A DNA stretch of 61,101 nucleotides from Acidimicrobiaceae bacterium (GCA_003162395.1 PMON01000044.1:1-61101), one strand, 5' to 3'. Counted from the first letter of the stretch, positions 52,819 to 61,101 are shown. Numbers and translations are program-made. Notes: generated by a model from the letters alone, not told the origin.

Positions 52819-53991
52819 ATGCCCGCTCGCGTCGCCGTGCCTGCCGAGACGAGGCCCGGCGAGACGAGAGTCGCCCTGACCCCTCAGGCTGCCGGCAAGC
52901 TCGCGGCCGACGGCTTCGAGGTCGTCGTGGAGCGAAGCGCAGGAGCCCACGCCACCTACGAGGACGCCGCCTATGAGGGTGCCGGCGCCTCCCTCGCGGG
53001 GTCGGGCGCCGAGGCCTGCCGGGGCGCGGGGGTCGTCGTCCGGGTCAACGCACCAACGGCCGAAGACGCCAAGCTGGTCGATGAGGGCGCCGTGCACCTG
53101 TCGTTCCTGCAGCCCTCCACCAGCACCGACGCGCTCGTGGTGATGCTCGAGCGGAAGGTCACCGCGGTCTCGTTCGACCTCGTGCCGAGGATCAGCCGCG
53201 CCCAGTCGATGGACGCGCTCAGCTCGCAAGCCACGGTCTCGGGCTATCGCGCGGCGCTGGCGGGAGCAGAGCGGCTCGGCAAGTTCTTCCCCATGTTCAT
53301 GACGGCCGCCGGGACCGTGCCGCCGGCCAAGGTCCTCGTCATGGGTGTCGGGGTTGCTGGTCTCCAGGCGATCGCGACGTCGCGGCGGCTGGGAGCAGCG
53401 GTCAAGGCCTACGACGTCCGCGCCGCCGCCAAGGAGGAGGCCGAGAGCCTTGGCGCCACCTTCCTCGATCTGGGCGTTGCCGCCGAAGGCGTCGGTGGCT
53501 ACGCGAGAGAGCTGAGTCCCGAGGAGCTCGCCGCCCAGCAGCGCGCGCTCGCCGACGAGGTGGCTGCGAGCGACGTCGTCATCACGACCGCGGCGGTGCC
53601 TGGCCGGAGGGCGCCCGTGCTCGTGACGGCCGAGATGGTGGACGCGATGGGGCCGGGAGCCATCGTCATCGACATGGCGGCAGACAGCGGCGGCAACTGC
53701 GAGGTCACGGTGCCGGGCGAGGACGTGCGACGCAATCACGCCATCGTCGTCGGCATGTCCAACCCGCCCGCGGGGATGCCGACGCACGCGAGCTTCCTCT
53801 ACGCCCGCAATGTCAGCAACCTGCTTGCCCTCTACGCGAGGGCCGGTGCGGTGACGCCCGACTGGAACGATGTGGTCGTCGCGGGCGCGACCGTGCTCAG
53901 AGATGGCACGTGCACCAACGAGGCGGCGTCGTCGCTGCTGGGCGTCCCCTTCGCGCCCATTGTCATCTCGAAGGTCGTCGCGGCGACATGA
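52819..53991 (+). CDS. pntAA: NAD(P) transhydrogenase subunit alpha part 1, NAD-binding
   Basis: Soluble NAD(H)-binding domain (dI) of the proton-translocating transhydrogenase that drives NADPH formation. 390 residues. It opens with the alanine-dehydrogenase-like VAVPAETRPGETRVALTP, has FLQPSTSTDALVVMLERKVTAVSFDLVPRISRAQ, and the Rossmann motif VLVMGVGVAGLQAIATSRRLGA near 175. The conserved RVALTP and SGYRAAL segments are intact. It is a separate protein rather than fused to the membrane part, as in Rhodospirillum-type three-gene enzymes. The end overlaps pntAB (ATGA). Confidence 0.94.
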   Translation: MPARVAVPAETRPGETRVALTPQAAGKLAADGFEVVVERSAGAHATYEDAAYEGAGASLAGSGAEACRGAGVVVRVNAPTAEDAKLVDEGAVHLSFLQPSTSTDALVVMLERKVTAVSFDLVPRISRAQSMDALSSQATVSGYRAALAGAERLGKFFPMFMTAAGTVPPAKVLVMGVGVAGLQAIATSRRLGAAVKAYDVRAAAKEEAESLGATFLDLGVAAEGVGGYARELSPEELAAQQRALADEVAASDVVITTAAVPGRRAPVLVTAEMVDAMGPGAIVIDMAADSGGNCEVTVPGEDVRRNHAIVVGMSNPPAGMPTHASFLYARNVSNLLALYARAGAVTPDWNDVVVAGATVLRDGTCTNEAASSLLGVPFAPIVISKVVAAT

Positions 53992-54374
53992 CGGCACTTG
54001 GCATCGGCTTTTCGCTGCACGCGAACGCCGTCGCGACTGCGGCGGTCGCTGCGTCACCGAACATGAACGAGATCCTGGAGTACCTGACCGTCTTCATACT
54101 CAGCGTGTTCGTGGGAATCGAAGTCATTTCCAAGGTCCCGAGCATCCTGCACACCCCACTCATGAGCGGCTCGAACGCCATCCACGGCGTGATCCTCGTG
54201 GGCGCGATGCTCGTGCTCGGCCAGGCGACCACGACGCCCGAGACGATCCTCGGCGTCCTCGCCGTCTTCCTCGCGACGATGAACGTCGTCGGCGGCTTCG
54301 TCGTCACCGACCGGATGCTCGAGATGTTCAAGGGCAAGCCCCAGGAGAAGAAGAGCGACGAGGCCGATTCGTGA
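53988..54374 (+). CDS. pntAB: NAD(P) transhydrogenase subunit alpha part 2, membrane
   Basis: Membrane component with three to four helices, 128 residues. The signature EVISKVPSILHTPLMSGSNAIHGVILVGA is the conserved helix region of the alpha membrane domain, and NVVGGFVVTDRMLEMFKGK ends it. An N-terminal extension of about 25 residues precedes the first helix. The ATG overlaps the pntAA stop and the stop overlaps the pntB GTG. Confidence 0.94.
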   Translation: MTALGIGFSLHANAVATAAVAASPNMNEILEYLTVFILSVFVGIEVISKVPSILHTPLMSGSNAIHGVILVGAMLVLGQATTTPETILGVLAVFLATMNVVGGFVVTDRMLEMFKGKPQEKKSDEADS

Positions 54375-55810
54375 GAAGGGGCACGGTCCTCGACCTGTGC
54401 TACCTGGTCGCGGCGATCACCTTCATCATCGCCCTCATGGGGCTCTCGAGCCCGCGCCACGCGCGACGGGGCAACCTCGTCGCGGTCGGCGGGATGACCC
54501 TCGCGATTGGCGCGACGTTCGCCCAGCCGCACCTCCAGCACCTGGGTTGGATGATCGGCGCGATGGTGCTGGGGGCAGCGGTCGCCGTCCCCACGTCGCG
54601 CTTCGTGAAGATGACGGCGATCCCCCAGCTCGTCGCGATCTTCAACGGCGTCGGTGGCGGCGCTGCGGCCCTGGTCTCGGTCACCGAGTACCTCGCGCTG
54701 ACCTCGATGACTCGAGCGCCGTGCCCCTTCCAAATCGTGTGCCCGCCTGTGGGCGGGGTCAAGACCGTCGCGGTCTACAAGATCCTCGAGGTGGTGCTCG
54801 GCGTCATCATCGGCACCGTCTCGTTCTCCGGCTCGGCGATCGCGTTCGCCAAGCTCCAAGAGCTCATGACGGGCCGGCCCGTCACCTACCCCGCCCAGCA
54901 GGTGCTGAACGCAATACTCGGCGTTGGCATCGTGGTCGTCGCCATCCTCTTGCTCTCCACCGGCTCGCTCGTGTGGCTGTGGATCCTGCTCGGGCTCGCG
55001 CTCGTCCTCGGCGTCGCCTTCGTGCTGCCGATCGGCGGTGCCGACGTGCCCGTGCTCATCTCGCTCCTCAACTCCTTCACGGGCATCGCCGTCGCTGCCT
55101 CCGGCTTCACGATCGGCTCGAACCTGCTCATCGTCGCGGGCACCCTGGTCGGGGCGTCGGGGATCCTCCTCACCCGCATGATGAGCGCGGCAATGGGCCG
55201 CTCGCTGCCCAACATCCTCTTCAGCGCCTTCGGCTCCGTCGTGACGGCCTCGGGGTCGACCGAGTCCGCCGACGGGCGTTCCGTGCGGTCGGGCACCGCC
55301 GAGGACATCGGCGTGCTGCTCGCGTACTCGCGCAAGGTCGTGATCATCCCTGGGTACGGCTTGGCAGTCGCCCAGGCCCAGCACGTGGTGCGAGAGCTCG
55401 CCGACACCCTCAAGGCCCGAGGTGTCGAGGTGTTCTTCGCGATCCACCCCGTCGCGGGCCGCATGCCGGGCCACATGAACGTGCTCTTGGCCGAGGCGAA
55501 CGTCCCTTACGACGAGCTGAAGGAGATGGACGAGGCGAATCCCGAGCTGACGACCGCCGACGTGGCGCTCGTCGTCGGGGCGAACGACACCGTCAATCCC
55601 GCAGCCAGATCCTCGCCCGGGAGCCCCATCTACGGCATGCCGATCATCAACGCGGACGAGGCGGCGAACGTCGTGTTCCTCAAGCGGTCCATGCGGCCGG
55701 GGTTCGCGGGCATCGACAACGACCTGCTCTACAACGACAAGACCGTGCTCTTGTTTGGTGACGCAAAAGACACGCTCACCGCGCTCGTCGCGGCCGTCAA
55801 GGCCGCGTAG
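54371..55810 (+). CDS. pntB: NAD(P) transhydrogenase subunit beta
   Basis: Beta subunit: about nine membrane helices that carry the proton path, then the soluble NADP(H)-binding domain dIII. 479 residues. Marks are AIFNGVGGGAAALVSVTEY, GTVSFSGSAIAFAKLQ, and in dIII VIIPGYGLAVAQAQHVVRELA, FAIHPVAGRMPGHMNVLLAEA and GANDTVNPAA with the C-terminal KRSMRPGFAGIDN lid. The loop with CPFQIVC (about 117-123) between early helices is a small insertion. It ends one base before the convergent aldo-keto reductase stop. Confidence 0.95.
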   Translation: MRRGTVLDLCYLVAAITFIIALMGLSSPRHARRGNLVAVGGMTLAIGATFAQPHLQHLGWMIGAMVLGAAVAVPTSRFVKMTAIPQLVAIFNGVGGGAAALVSVTEYLALTSMTRAPCPFQIVCPPVGGVKTVAVYKILEVVLGVIIGTVSFSGSAIAFAKLQELMTGRPVTYPAQQVLNAILGVGIVVVAILLLSTGSLVWLWILLGLALVLGVAFVLPIGGADVPVLISLLNSFTGIAVAASGFTIGSNLLIVAGTLVGASGILLTRMMSAAMGRSLPNILFSAFGSVVTASGSTESADGRSVRSGTAEDIGVLLAYSRKVVIIPGYGLAVAQAQHVVRELADTLKARGVEVFFAIHPVAGRMPGHMNVLLAEANVPYDELKEMDEANPELTTADVALVVGANDTVNPAARSSPGSPIYGMPIINADEAANVVFLKRSMRPGFAGIDNDLLYNDKTVLLFGDAKDTLTALVAAVKAA

Positions 55811-55811
55811 C

Positions 55812-56735
55812 TCAGGTTGCCGTCAGCGCGTCGAGCGCGTCGCGCGCGGCGTCGTCGAGCGTGATCGGCGCGGCGGCATTCGCCCTGACCTGCTCGGGGT
55901 TGGTGGCGCCCGCGATGACCGAGGCGACCTGGTGGTGCGCGAGCAGCCACGAGAAGGCCAAGGAGAGCAGTGACACGCCGTGCTCGCCGGCGAAGTCGAG
56001 CAACGTAGCCACCCGAGCCGTGAACTCGTCGCTCAACCAGTGCGCGCGTCGCTCTGGGGGCATTGTGGCGAGCCGAGTCCCCTCCTGCGGCGGTTCGCCC
56101 GGTCGGACCTTGCCGGTGAGGAGGCCGTTCGCCAGGGGATAGAACGGCAGGAACGCCATGTCGTGCCGGTCGCACGCAGTGAGCACGCCGTCGGCCTCGG
56201 GGTCGCGCCAGAGCAGTGAGTACTGGTTCTGGACGCTGCGGAACTCGTCGGATCCCTTCGACGCGGCTCGGGCCTCGTCGAGCTGCTCGGCGCTGAAGTT
56301 CGAGCAACCGATCTCGCGCACCTTGCCGGCGGCGATGAGCTCGTGGAGCGCGCCGAGGGTGTCGGCGATCGGGACCGACGCGTCGGGCGCGTGCAGCTGG
56401 TACAGGTCGATGTGGTCCGTGCCGAGCCGAGCAAGGCTGTCGTCGCACGCCTTGAGGACGTAGGCGGGAGCCGCGCCGAAGCGCTGGTCGTCGATCGGCA
56501 TGCCGAACTTCGTGGCGACGAGGACCTCGTCACGGCGCGAGCCGAGCGCGCGTCCGAGGAACTCCTCGGACTTGGTCGCGCCGTAGATGTCCGCGGTGTC
56601 AAAGAAGTTGATGCCGGACTCGAGGGCGGCCGAGACGACGGCGTCGGCACCGGACCGGTCGAGGCGCGAGCCGAAGTTGTTGCACCCGATGCCGACGACG
56701 GACACCTCCAGGGAGCCGATCGATCTCATCTGCAC
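55812..56735 (-). CDS. Aldo-keto reductase
   Basis: NADPH-dependent carbonyl reductase, 307 residues. The catalytic tetrad is visible: Asp and Tyr in FFDTADIYG, Lys in VATKFGMP and His in LYQLHAPD. GCSNFSAEQLDEA and the cofactor-binding SVIAGATNPEQV near the end are typical. The GTG at 56735 gives the N-terminus VQMRSIGSLEVSVVGIGCNNFG and has a GGAGG site nine bases upstream; the ATG at 56729 is the alternative. The usual substrates are broad aldehydes and ketones. It is divergent from the SRPBCC gene. Confidence 0.88.
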   Translation of the reverse strand: MQMRSIGSLEVSVVGIGCNNFGSRLDRSGADAVVSAALESGINFFDTADIYGATKSEEFLGRALGSRRDEVLVATKFGMPIDDQRFGAAPAYVLKACDDSLARLGTDHIDLYQLHAPDASVPIADTLGALHELIAAGKVREIGCSNFSAEQLDEARAASKGSDEFRSVQNQYSLLWRDPEADGVLTACDRHDMAFLPFYPLANGLLTGKVRPGEPPQEGTRLATMPPERRAHWLSDEFTARVATLLDFAGEHGVSLLSLAFSWLLAHHQVASVIAGATNPEQVRANAAAPITLDDAARDALDALTAT

Positions 56736-56802
56736 GACGTGCCCCCTCCGTTGCGAGTGCACGTATGGTACTGACATTGCTTCGACGAGTGAGGAGGGCC
56801 GC

Positions 56803-57207
56803 GTGGTCGCGACCTTGGTGCAAGAGCAGTACGCGGCGTCCCCGTCGGCAGCGTGGGACCTCGTCGGCGACTTCGAGGGCATCGCGCGGCTGTTCCCCGC
56901 CGTCACCGACGTCACGATCGATGGTGACGTCCGCACGTTCTCGATGACGGGGATGCGGATCTCGGAGCGGCTCGTCCGCCGCGACGACGCGACGCGAACG
57001 CTCACCTACTCGATCGTCGACGGCGTCCCGATCGAGGCGCACGAAGCGACGATGGTGGTCGAGCCAAGCGACGGCGGGTGCACGATCTCCTGGTCGGTCA
57101 CGACCACGCCAGAAGACGCGCAGCCCTTGTTCATCGACACGTACCGCCGCGCGCTCGAGACCCTGCACCAGGCGCTCGACCAGCACGAGGGGTCGGCTCT
57201 GACGTAG
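56803..57207 (+). CDS. SRPBCC (START-like) ligand-binding protein
   Basis: 134-residue protein of the polyketide cyclase/dehydrase superfamily 2 type: an initial strand VVATLVQEQYAASPSAAWDLVGDFEGIARLFP, a curved beta sheet (RTFSMTGMRISERLVRRDDATRTLTYSI) and a C-terminal helix (LFIDTYRRALETLHQALDQHE), forming a hydrophobic pocket. No catalytic residue pattern. It could bind a lipid or quinone-like molecule. GTG start with a strong GAGGAGGG site. It precedes the UbiB-family kinase by 20 bases. Confidence 0.72.
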   Translation: MVATLVQEQYAASPSAAWDLVGDFEGIARLFPAVTDVTIDGDVRTFSMTGMRISERLVRRDDATRTLTYSIVDGVPIEAHEATMVVEPSDGGCTISWSVTTTPEDAQPLFIDTYRRALETLHQALDQHEGSALT

Positions 57208-57227
57208 GCCCCACGTAGGGTGCCCGG

Positions 57228-58706
57228 GTGCCGCGCGCAGCAAGCGAGTCGGACCGCGACTGGCAGCCGTACGTCCGCCGCTTCCCCGAGCCGAGCCTGG
57301 CCGCGCGCCTGCGCCGGGGCACCCGGATCGCCTCGGTACTCGTGCGTCGCCTCGGACCCGTCGGCATCCGGTCGTTGCGCCGGCGTCGTCACGGCGCCGA
57401 GCTGCTGAGCGACGCGGCGCTCCCGCTGAGCGCCGCGTTCGAGGATCTGGGTGGCACCTTTGTGAAGTTCGGGCAGCTCGTCGCCTCCAGCCCCGGCCTC
57501 TTTGGGGACCCGCTCGCCGAGGCGTTCCGCTCGTGCCTCGACACCGGCCCTGCCGTCGCGTTCCCGGAGATCAGCCGCCTCGTCGAGAACGAGCTCGGGC
57601 GTCGTGTCGAGGACGCGTTCGCGTGGTTCGACCCCACCCCGATCGGTCGGGCGTCGATCGCCGTGGTGCACCGGGCGCGGCTCCACGACGGCCGCGACGT
57701 CGCCGTCAAGATCCTGCGGCCCGGCATCGACGCGAGCGTTTCGGTCGACCTCGCCCTCATGGCGCCGCTCTTTGAACTGCTCACGAGGTGGACGGGCGCC
57801 CAGCTCACCGGCGCGGTGCTCCAGCAGCTCGACGGTCTTCGGATCCAGGTTGGCGAGGAGCTCGACCTGCGCAACGAGGCGCGAGCCCTCGCGCTCTTCG
57901 GCCCGCTGATCGCCGCCGCGGGGTTCGACGCGCTCGTGGTGCCGACGGCGGTCCCTGAGCTCTCGGGCCCGAACGTGCTCACGATGTCGTACCTCGACGG
58001 CGTCGCGATCGACGACCTCGCGAGCGCTGCCGCGCTGGGCGTGGACCCTGCGCCGCTCGTGGACCAGCTGGTCCGGGCGTTCTTCACCCTCATGGTGCGA
58101 GACGGGGTCTTCCACGGAGACGTGCACGCGGGCAACCTCCTGCTCCTTCGCGACGGTCGGCTTGGCGTCATCGACTGGGGCATCGTCGGGCGGCTCGACG
58201 AGCGCTCGCATCGATTCGTGCTGCGGATACTTGCCGCCGTGCTCGGCGAGGAGGCGGCGTGGCGCGACGTCACCGCGTACATCGTCGACAGCTACGGCGC
58301 CCCCCTGCGCGACGCGATGGGCATGGACGACGAGCAGCTCGCGCTCTTCATGCGGTCGATGATCGAGCCGGTGCTGCTCCGACCGTTCGGCGAGTTCAGC
58401 CTCGGCGAGCTGATGCTCACCGCTGAGGCTCGGGCTGCCGAGGCCTTCGGCATCCAGCTGCGCCAACAAGGGATCGTGGGCGCGCTCCAGCGACTGCGGG
58501 TCCAGCGCAGGATCCGGCGCGCCGCCGTGGAGGGCGGCGGGCTCATGAGCGACTTCGACCGCTCCAACTTCCTGCTCGGCAAGCAGCTCATGTACTTCGA
58601 GCGCTACGGGAAGCTCTTCCTGGCCGACTCGCCGATCCTTGCGGACACCGAGTTCGTCGCGGGGCTGCTCCGTGAGCAGGATCCCCCGAGCCCGTCGGAC
58701 CGATGA
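57228..58706 (+). CDS. ABC1/AarF/UbiB-family atypical kinase
   Basis: 492 residues. The family KxGQ motif appears as TFVKFGQLVASSPGL (about 80-94), the A-rich nucleotide loop as GRASIAVVHRARL, the Lys in VAVKILRPG, the catalytic loop as FHGDVHAGNLLLL and the metal-binding Asp as GVIDWGIVG. UbiB-type proteins support isoprenoid quinone synthesis or handling; since menaquinone is the likely quinone here, the exact role is open. A TAGGGT box (57216-57221) just before the GTG start suggests its own leaderless promoter, in addition to readthrough from the SRPBCC gene. Confidence 0.85.
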   Translation: MPRAASESDRDWQPYVRRFPEPSLAARLRRGTRIASVLVRRLGPVGIRSLRRRRHGAELLSDAALPLSAAFEDLGGTFVKFGQLVASSPGLFGDPLAEAFRSCLDTGPAVAFPEISRLVENELGRRVEDAFAWFDPTPIGRASIAVVHRARLHDGRDVAVKILRPGIDASVSVDLALMAPLFELLTRWTGAQLTGAVLQQLDGLRIQVGEELDLRNEARALALFGPLIAAAGFDALVVPTAVPELSGPNVLTMSYLDGVAIDDLASAAALGVDPAPLVDQLVRAFFTLMVRDGVFHGDVHAGNLLLLRDGRLGVIDWGIVGRLDERSHRFVLRILAAVLGEEAAWRDVTAYIVDSYGAPLRDAMGMDDEQLALFMRSMIEPVLLRPFGEFSLGELMLTAEARAAEAFGIQLRQQGIVGALQRLRVQRRIRRAAVEGGGLMSDFDRSNFLLGKQLMYFERYGKLFLADSPILADTEFVAGLLREQDPPSPSDR

Positions 58707-58758
58707 GGACCGGGCACCCAGGCACGGATCGGTAGCCTGTGCACGAAAGGGAGGTCGG

Positions 58759-58953
58759 ATGAAGGTTGTCGTCGACTACGACCAGTGCGCGAGCAATGCC
58801 GTCTGCATGGGGATCCTCCCGGAGATCTTCGAGGTGCGCGACGACGGGTTCTTGTACGTGCTCAATGACCACCCTGACGAGGCGCTCCGCTCGCAGCTCG
58901 TCGAGGCGGTCAACAGCTGTCCCACAGGCGCGATCTCGATCGAAGAGGACTGA
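58759..58953 (+). CDS. Small [3Fe-4S]-type ferredoxin
   Basis: 64 residues: a single-cluster ferredoxin with C-x5-C (YDQCASNAVCMG) and the distal CPTGAI, lacking the middle Cys of [4Fe-4S] sites. This type commonly donates electrons to cytochrome P450s in actinobacteria, but no P450 gene lies in the window. The ATG has a clear AAAGGGAGG ribosome-binding site, and a TAGCCT box lies at about 58733-58738. It precedes gltX by four bases, which is not a functional link I can explain. Confidence 0.87.
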   Translation: MKVVVDYDQCASNAVCMGILPEIFEVRDDGFLYVLNDHPDEALRSQLVEAVNSCPTGAISIEED

Positions 58954-58957
58954 CTTG

Positions 58958-60403
58958 GTGGACGCTCCACGCGTCCGAATCGCGCCTTCCCCGACAGGCT
59001 TCTTCCATGTCGGCAGCGCACGGACGGCCCTGTTCAACTGGCTCTTCGCGCGACGACACGGCGGGACCTTCGTCGTGCGCATCGAGGACACCGACGCCGA
59101 GCGGAATCGCGAGGAGTGGGTCGAGGTCATCGTCGCCGCACTCGACTGGCTGGGCCTCCCGCCTGACGAGCCGCCCGTGCGACAGAGCCAGTTCGCCGCT
59201 GCCCACGAAGCCGCGGCGACCCGGCTCTACGAGTCCGGCGCCCTCTACGGATGTGACTGCGCCCGAGATGCCATCGACGCGCGCCTCAAGGGCACGTCGC
59301 AGACCGGCTACGACGGGTACTGCCGTGACCGCGGTTTGGAGCGCGGTCACGGCGTGGCCCTGCGCTTCCGCGTCCCGGATCAAGGCGAGACGATCGTCCA
59401 CGACGTGATCCGGGGCGACGTGGCCTTCCAGAACGCATCGATCGAGGACTTCGTCGCCGTCCGCTCGAACGGTGCCGCGCTCTTCGCGCTGTCGAATCTC
59501 GTCGACGACCGGGCGATGGGGATCACCCACGTGGTGCGGGGTGAGGAGCACCTCGCCAACACGCCCAAGCAGCTGTTGCTGGCAGCGGCGCTCGACGCGG
59601 CCGAGGGAGCGAAGACCGCCGCTCCGGTCTTCGCGCACGTCCCGCTCCTGGTCAACGAGCAGCGCCAGAAGATCTCGAAGCGCCGTGATCCGGTCGCGGT
59701 CGAGCTCTATCGTGACCGGGGATTCCTCGCCGCGGCGATGCTGAACTTCCTTGGATTGCTCGGATGGAGTCCGGGTGGCGACGACGAGATGGTCGACCTC
59801 AACACGATGATTGAGCGCTTCGCGCTCGAGGACGTGAACCACTCGCCGGCGTTCTTCGACGTCGCCAAGCTCACCCATTTGAATGGCGCCTACATCCGAG
59901 CCCTCGACACCGAGGCGTTCATCGAGGCATGTCGGCCTTGGGTCGCGCCGCGCGAGGGGGAGTGGTGCCCCGCGGACCAGGCGCCGCCCTGGGCGCCCGA
60001 ACGGTTCGACCCCGAGGTCTTTGCGGCGGTCGCGCCGCTCGTCCAAGAGCGTGTGGCCACGCTCGGTGAGGTCCCCTCGATGGTGGACTTCTTCTTCCTC
60101 GAGGAGCCCGCGATCGACGGGGCCGCGTTCGACAAGGCCATCGCGAACCAGCCCGAGTCGATCGCGATCCTGCACGACGTGCACTCGGCACTCGAAGACT
60201 GCGCGTTCGATGCCGAGACGCTCCATCGCACCTTGGTCGAGGTCGGCGAGCGTCATGCGCTCGCGCTTCGAAAGGCCCAGGCGCCCGTGCGCCTCGCGGT
60301 GACCGGACGCGCCGTGGGCCCGCCACTCTTCGAGTCGATGGCGCTCCTCGGTCGCGACACGGTGCGCCGGCGGCTCGCTGCAGCCATCGCTGCCGCGGGC
60401 TGA
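58958..60403 (+). CDS. gltX: Glutamyl-tRNA synthetase
   Basis: Class I synthetase charging tRNA with glutamate, 481 residues. The HIGH motif is APSPTGFFHVGSARTALFNW, RIEDTDAERNREE follows, and the KMSKS motif reads KISKR in QRQKISKRRDP. A CDC...YDGYC stretch (about residues 102-125) resembles the zinc site of some GluRS and GluQ-RS enzymes. The C-terminal anticodon-binding helical domain is present, so it is not the short GluQ-RS. GTG at 58958 is preferred; a TTG three bases before it is possible. A probable tRNA-Gln starts less than 1 kb downstream, in line with indirect Gln-tRNA formation from Glu-tRNA(Gln). Confidence 0.94.
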   Translation: MDAPRVRIAPSPTGFFHVGSARTALFNWLFARRHGGTFVVRIEDTDAERNREEWVEVIVAALDWLGLPPDEPPVRQSQFAAAHEAAATRLYESGALYGCDCARDAIDARLKGTSQTGYDGYCRDRGLERGHGVALRFRVPDQGETIVHDVIRGDVAFQNASIEDFVAVRSNGAALFALSNLVDDRAMGITHVVRGEEHLANTPKQLLLAAALDAAEGAKTAAPVFAHVPLLVNEQRQKISKRRDPVAVELYRDRGFLAAAMLNFLGLLGWSPGGDDEMVDLNTMIERFALEDVNHSPAFFDVAKLTHLNGAYIRALDTEAFIEACRPWVAPREGEWCPADQAPPWAPERFDPEVFAAVAPLVQERVATLGEVPSMVDFFFLEEPAIDGAAFDKAIANQPESIAILHDVHSALEDCAFDAETLHRTLVEVGERHALALRKAQAPVRLAVTGRAVGPPLFESMALLGRDTVRRRLAAAIAAAG

Positions 60404-61032
60404 TGTTCCTCTGGCCGTTCCGACTCATCTTCAAGATCGTCGGCGCGGTGCTCGCGGTGTGCCTCGTCTACGTGTGCGTCACCCTCGTGCAGGTGTGGCT
60501 CACGAGTAGGCAGGACGATCCGCACACCGCCAACGCGATCCTCGTCTTCGGCACCGCGGCGAACTACACGACGCCGGGGGTCGACCTGCAACAGCGACTC
60601 GCTCGCTCGCTTTCCTTGTTCGACGCTCACCTCGCCCCGATCATCGCGGTGACGGGCGGCAAGAAGCCCGGCGATCTCTACACGGAGGCCCAGATCTCCG
60701 CGATCTGGCTCGAGGCGCAAGGCGTCCCGAAGCACGCGATCATCCTGGGCAGCGGCGCCGACACGTGGAACAACGTCGCGTCAGTGGCGCCCGCGCTCCG
60801 ACGTGACGGCGTCGTGACGGTGCTCGACGTGACCGACCCGTTCCATGAGGATCGCGCCATGGCGATCACGTCGGCATTCGGCTTCTCGCCCTCGCCGACG
60901 CCGTCACTGCGCTCACCGATCGGCGGCTTCAGCCTCGTGCTCTACTTCGTGAAGGAAGCGGTCGAGGTCTCGGCGGGACGGATCGTCGGCTACAAGACGC
61001 TGTCGGGGATCCCGCACTTCGGACTGCCGTAG
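60403..61032 (+). CDS. DUF218/YdcF-SanA-like membrane-anchored protein
   Basis: 209 residues. One N-terminal membrane helix (LIFKIVGAVLAVCLVYVCVTLVQVWL) is followed by an extracytoplasmic DUF218 domain: ANAILVFGTAA, QQRLARSLSLF, IIAVTGGKKPGD, TEAQISAIWLEAQGVP and the DTWNNVASV motif. SanA/YdcF relatives affect envelope permeability; biochemical role unknown. The ATG shares one base with the gltX stop (TGATG), so coupled translation is likely. Confidence 0.85.
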   Translation: MFLWPFRLIFKIVGAVLAVCLVYVCVTLVQVWLTSRQDDPHTANAILVFGTAANYTTPGVDLQQRLARSLSLFDAHLAPIIAVTGGKKPGDLYTEAQISAIWLEAQGVPKHAIILGSGADTWNNVASVAPALRRDGVVTVLDVTDPFHEDRAMAITSAFGFSPSPTPSLRSPIGGFSLVLYFVKEAVEVSAGRIVGYKTLSGIPHFGLP

Positions 61033-61085
61033 TCGTCGTCTGCTGGCAGTCGGTCGTTGCGGTCGGCTAGCCTCACGACACCCAT

Positions 61086-61101
61086 TCGGGGGTGGTGTAA
61101 T
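61086..61101 (+). tRNA. 5' end of a probable tRNA-Gln, cut by window edge
   Basis: TCGGGGG, TG, GTGT, AAT fits the 7-base acceptor strand, positions 8-9, D-stem and D-loop start of actinobacterial tRNA-Gln, which typically reads GGTGTAAT at this place. A TAGCCT box lies at 61068-61073, about 12 bases upstream. Anticodon and 3' acceptor are outside the window, so the isotype is inferred. Confidence 0.55.

Noticed and set aside
53963-55474. Minus-strand open frame of 503 codons opposite pntAB/pntB
   Set aside because: Asp/Glu/His/Arg-rich shadow; the plus strand encodes a complete transhydrogenase.
1-61101. Mobile elements, prophage, integrases, restriction or defence systems
   Set aside because: No transposase, integrase, terminal repeats, methyltransferase or nuclease cluster was seen. 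The unexplained parts are envelope, redox or hypothetical genes, not a defence island.

Overview
The window is one contiguous, very GC-rich stretch of bacterial chromosome, densely coding on both strands. Actinobacterial marks are the QcrC-QcrA-QcrB plus CtaE arrangement, an actinobacterial oxidase subunit IV (CtaF), a CcdA-thioredoxin fusion of the DipZ type, HelD, a GT87 mannosyltransferase-like protein, frequent GTG starts and TAnnnT -10 boxes close to start codons. An aerobic member of the Actinomycetota, perhaps the Acidimicrobiia, fits; the class is inference. I see no insertion sequence, integrase, phage gene or CRISPR array.

Layout. 1-7814 is the distal part of a complex I operon (nuoH cut at its 5' end, then I, J, K, L, M, N), followed in the same overlapping series by an ATP-grasp enzyme (7811-8650). 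An SDR oxidoreductase and a DipZ-like disulfide/thioredoxin membrane protein follow. 11451-17448 is the least explained part: a 430-base non-coding leader, an unknown membrane-anchored protein, a 568-residue coiled-coil protein and a 1004-residue fusion of a degenerate phosphoesterase-like domain to an MprF-like lipid aminoacyltransferase module. A HAD phosphatase (17529-18023) is divergent from these. hemE-hemH-hemY (late heme synthesis) runs on the minus strand to 21410.

21508-27992 carries helD, ctaE (oxidase subunit III) and qcrC-qcrA-qcrB (cytochrome bc complex); ctaC-ctaD-ctaF (remaining oxidase subunits) lies on the minus strand at 32156-35120. With complex I, the heme genes, tatA (40725-40925, for Rieske export) and the proton-translocating transhydrogenase pntAA-AB-B (52819-55810), the window holds most of an aerobic respiratory chain. 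Among these sit a LysE exporter, a Cys/Met PLP enzyme, a GT87 protein, hydrolases, a TetR/MFS pair sharing an operator-like region, a secreted beta-helix gene interrupted by an in-frame TAG, an alkylsulfatase-like metallo-hydrolase, an enoyl-CoA hydratase, a GH1-like protein lacking its catalytic acid/base, a DedA protein, a DoxX-Rieske fusion, a GH31 glycosidase and membrane proteins. The window ends with an aldo-keto reductase, an SRPBCC protein, a UbiB-family kinase, a [3Fe-4S] ferredoxin, gltX, a DUF218 protein and the first 16 bases of a probable tRNA-Gln.

Organisation is compact: at least twelve operon junctions overlap by exactly four bases (mostly GTGA), and several convergent genes overlap at their stop codons. 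Function calls rest on recognising family motifs by eye; no database search was possible.
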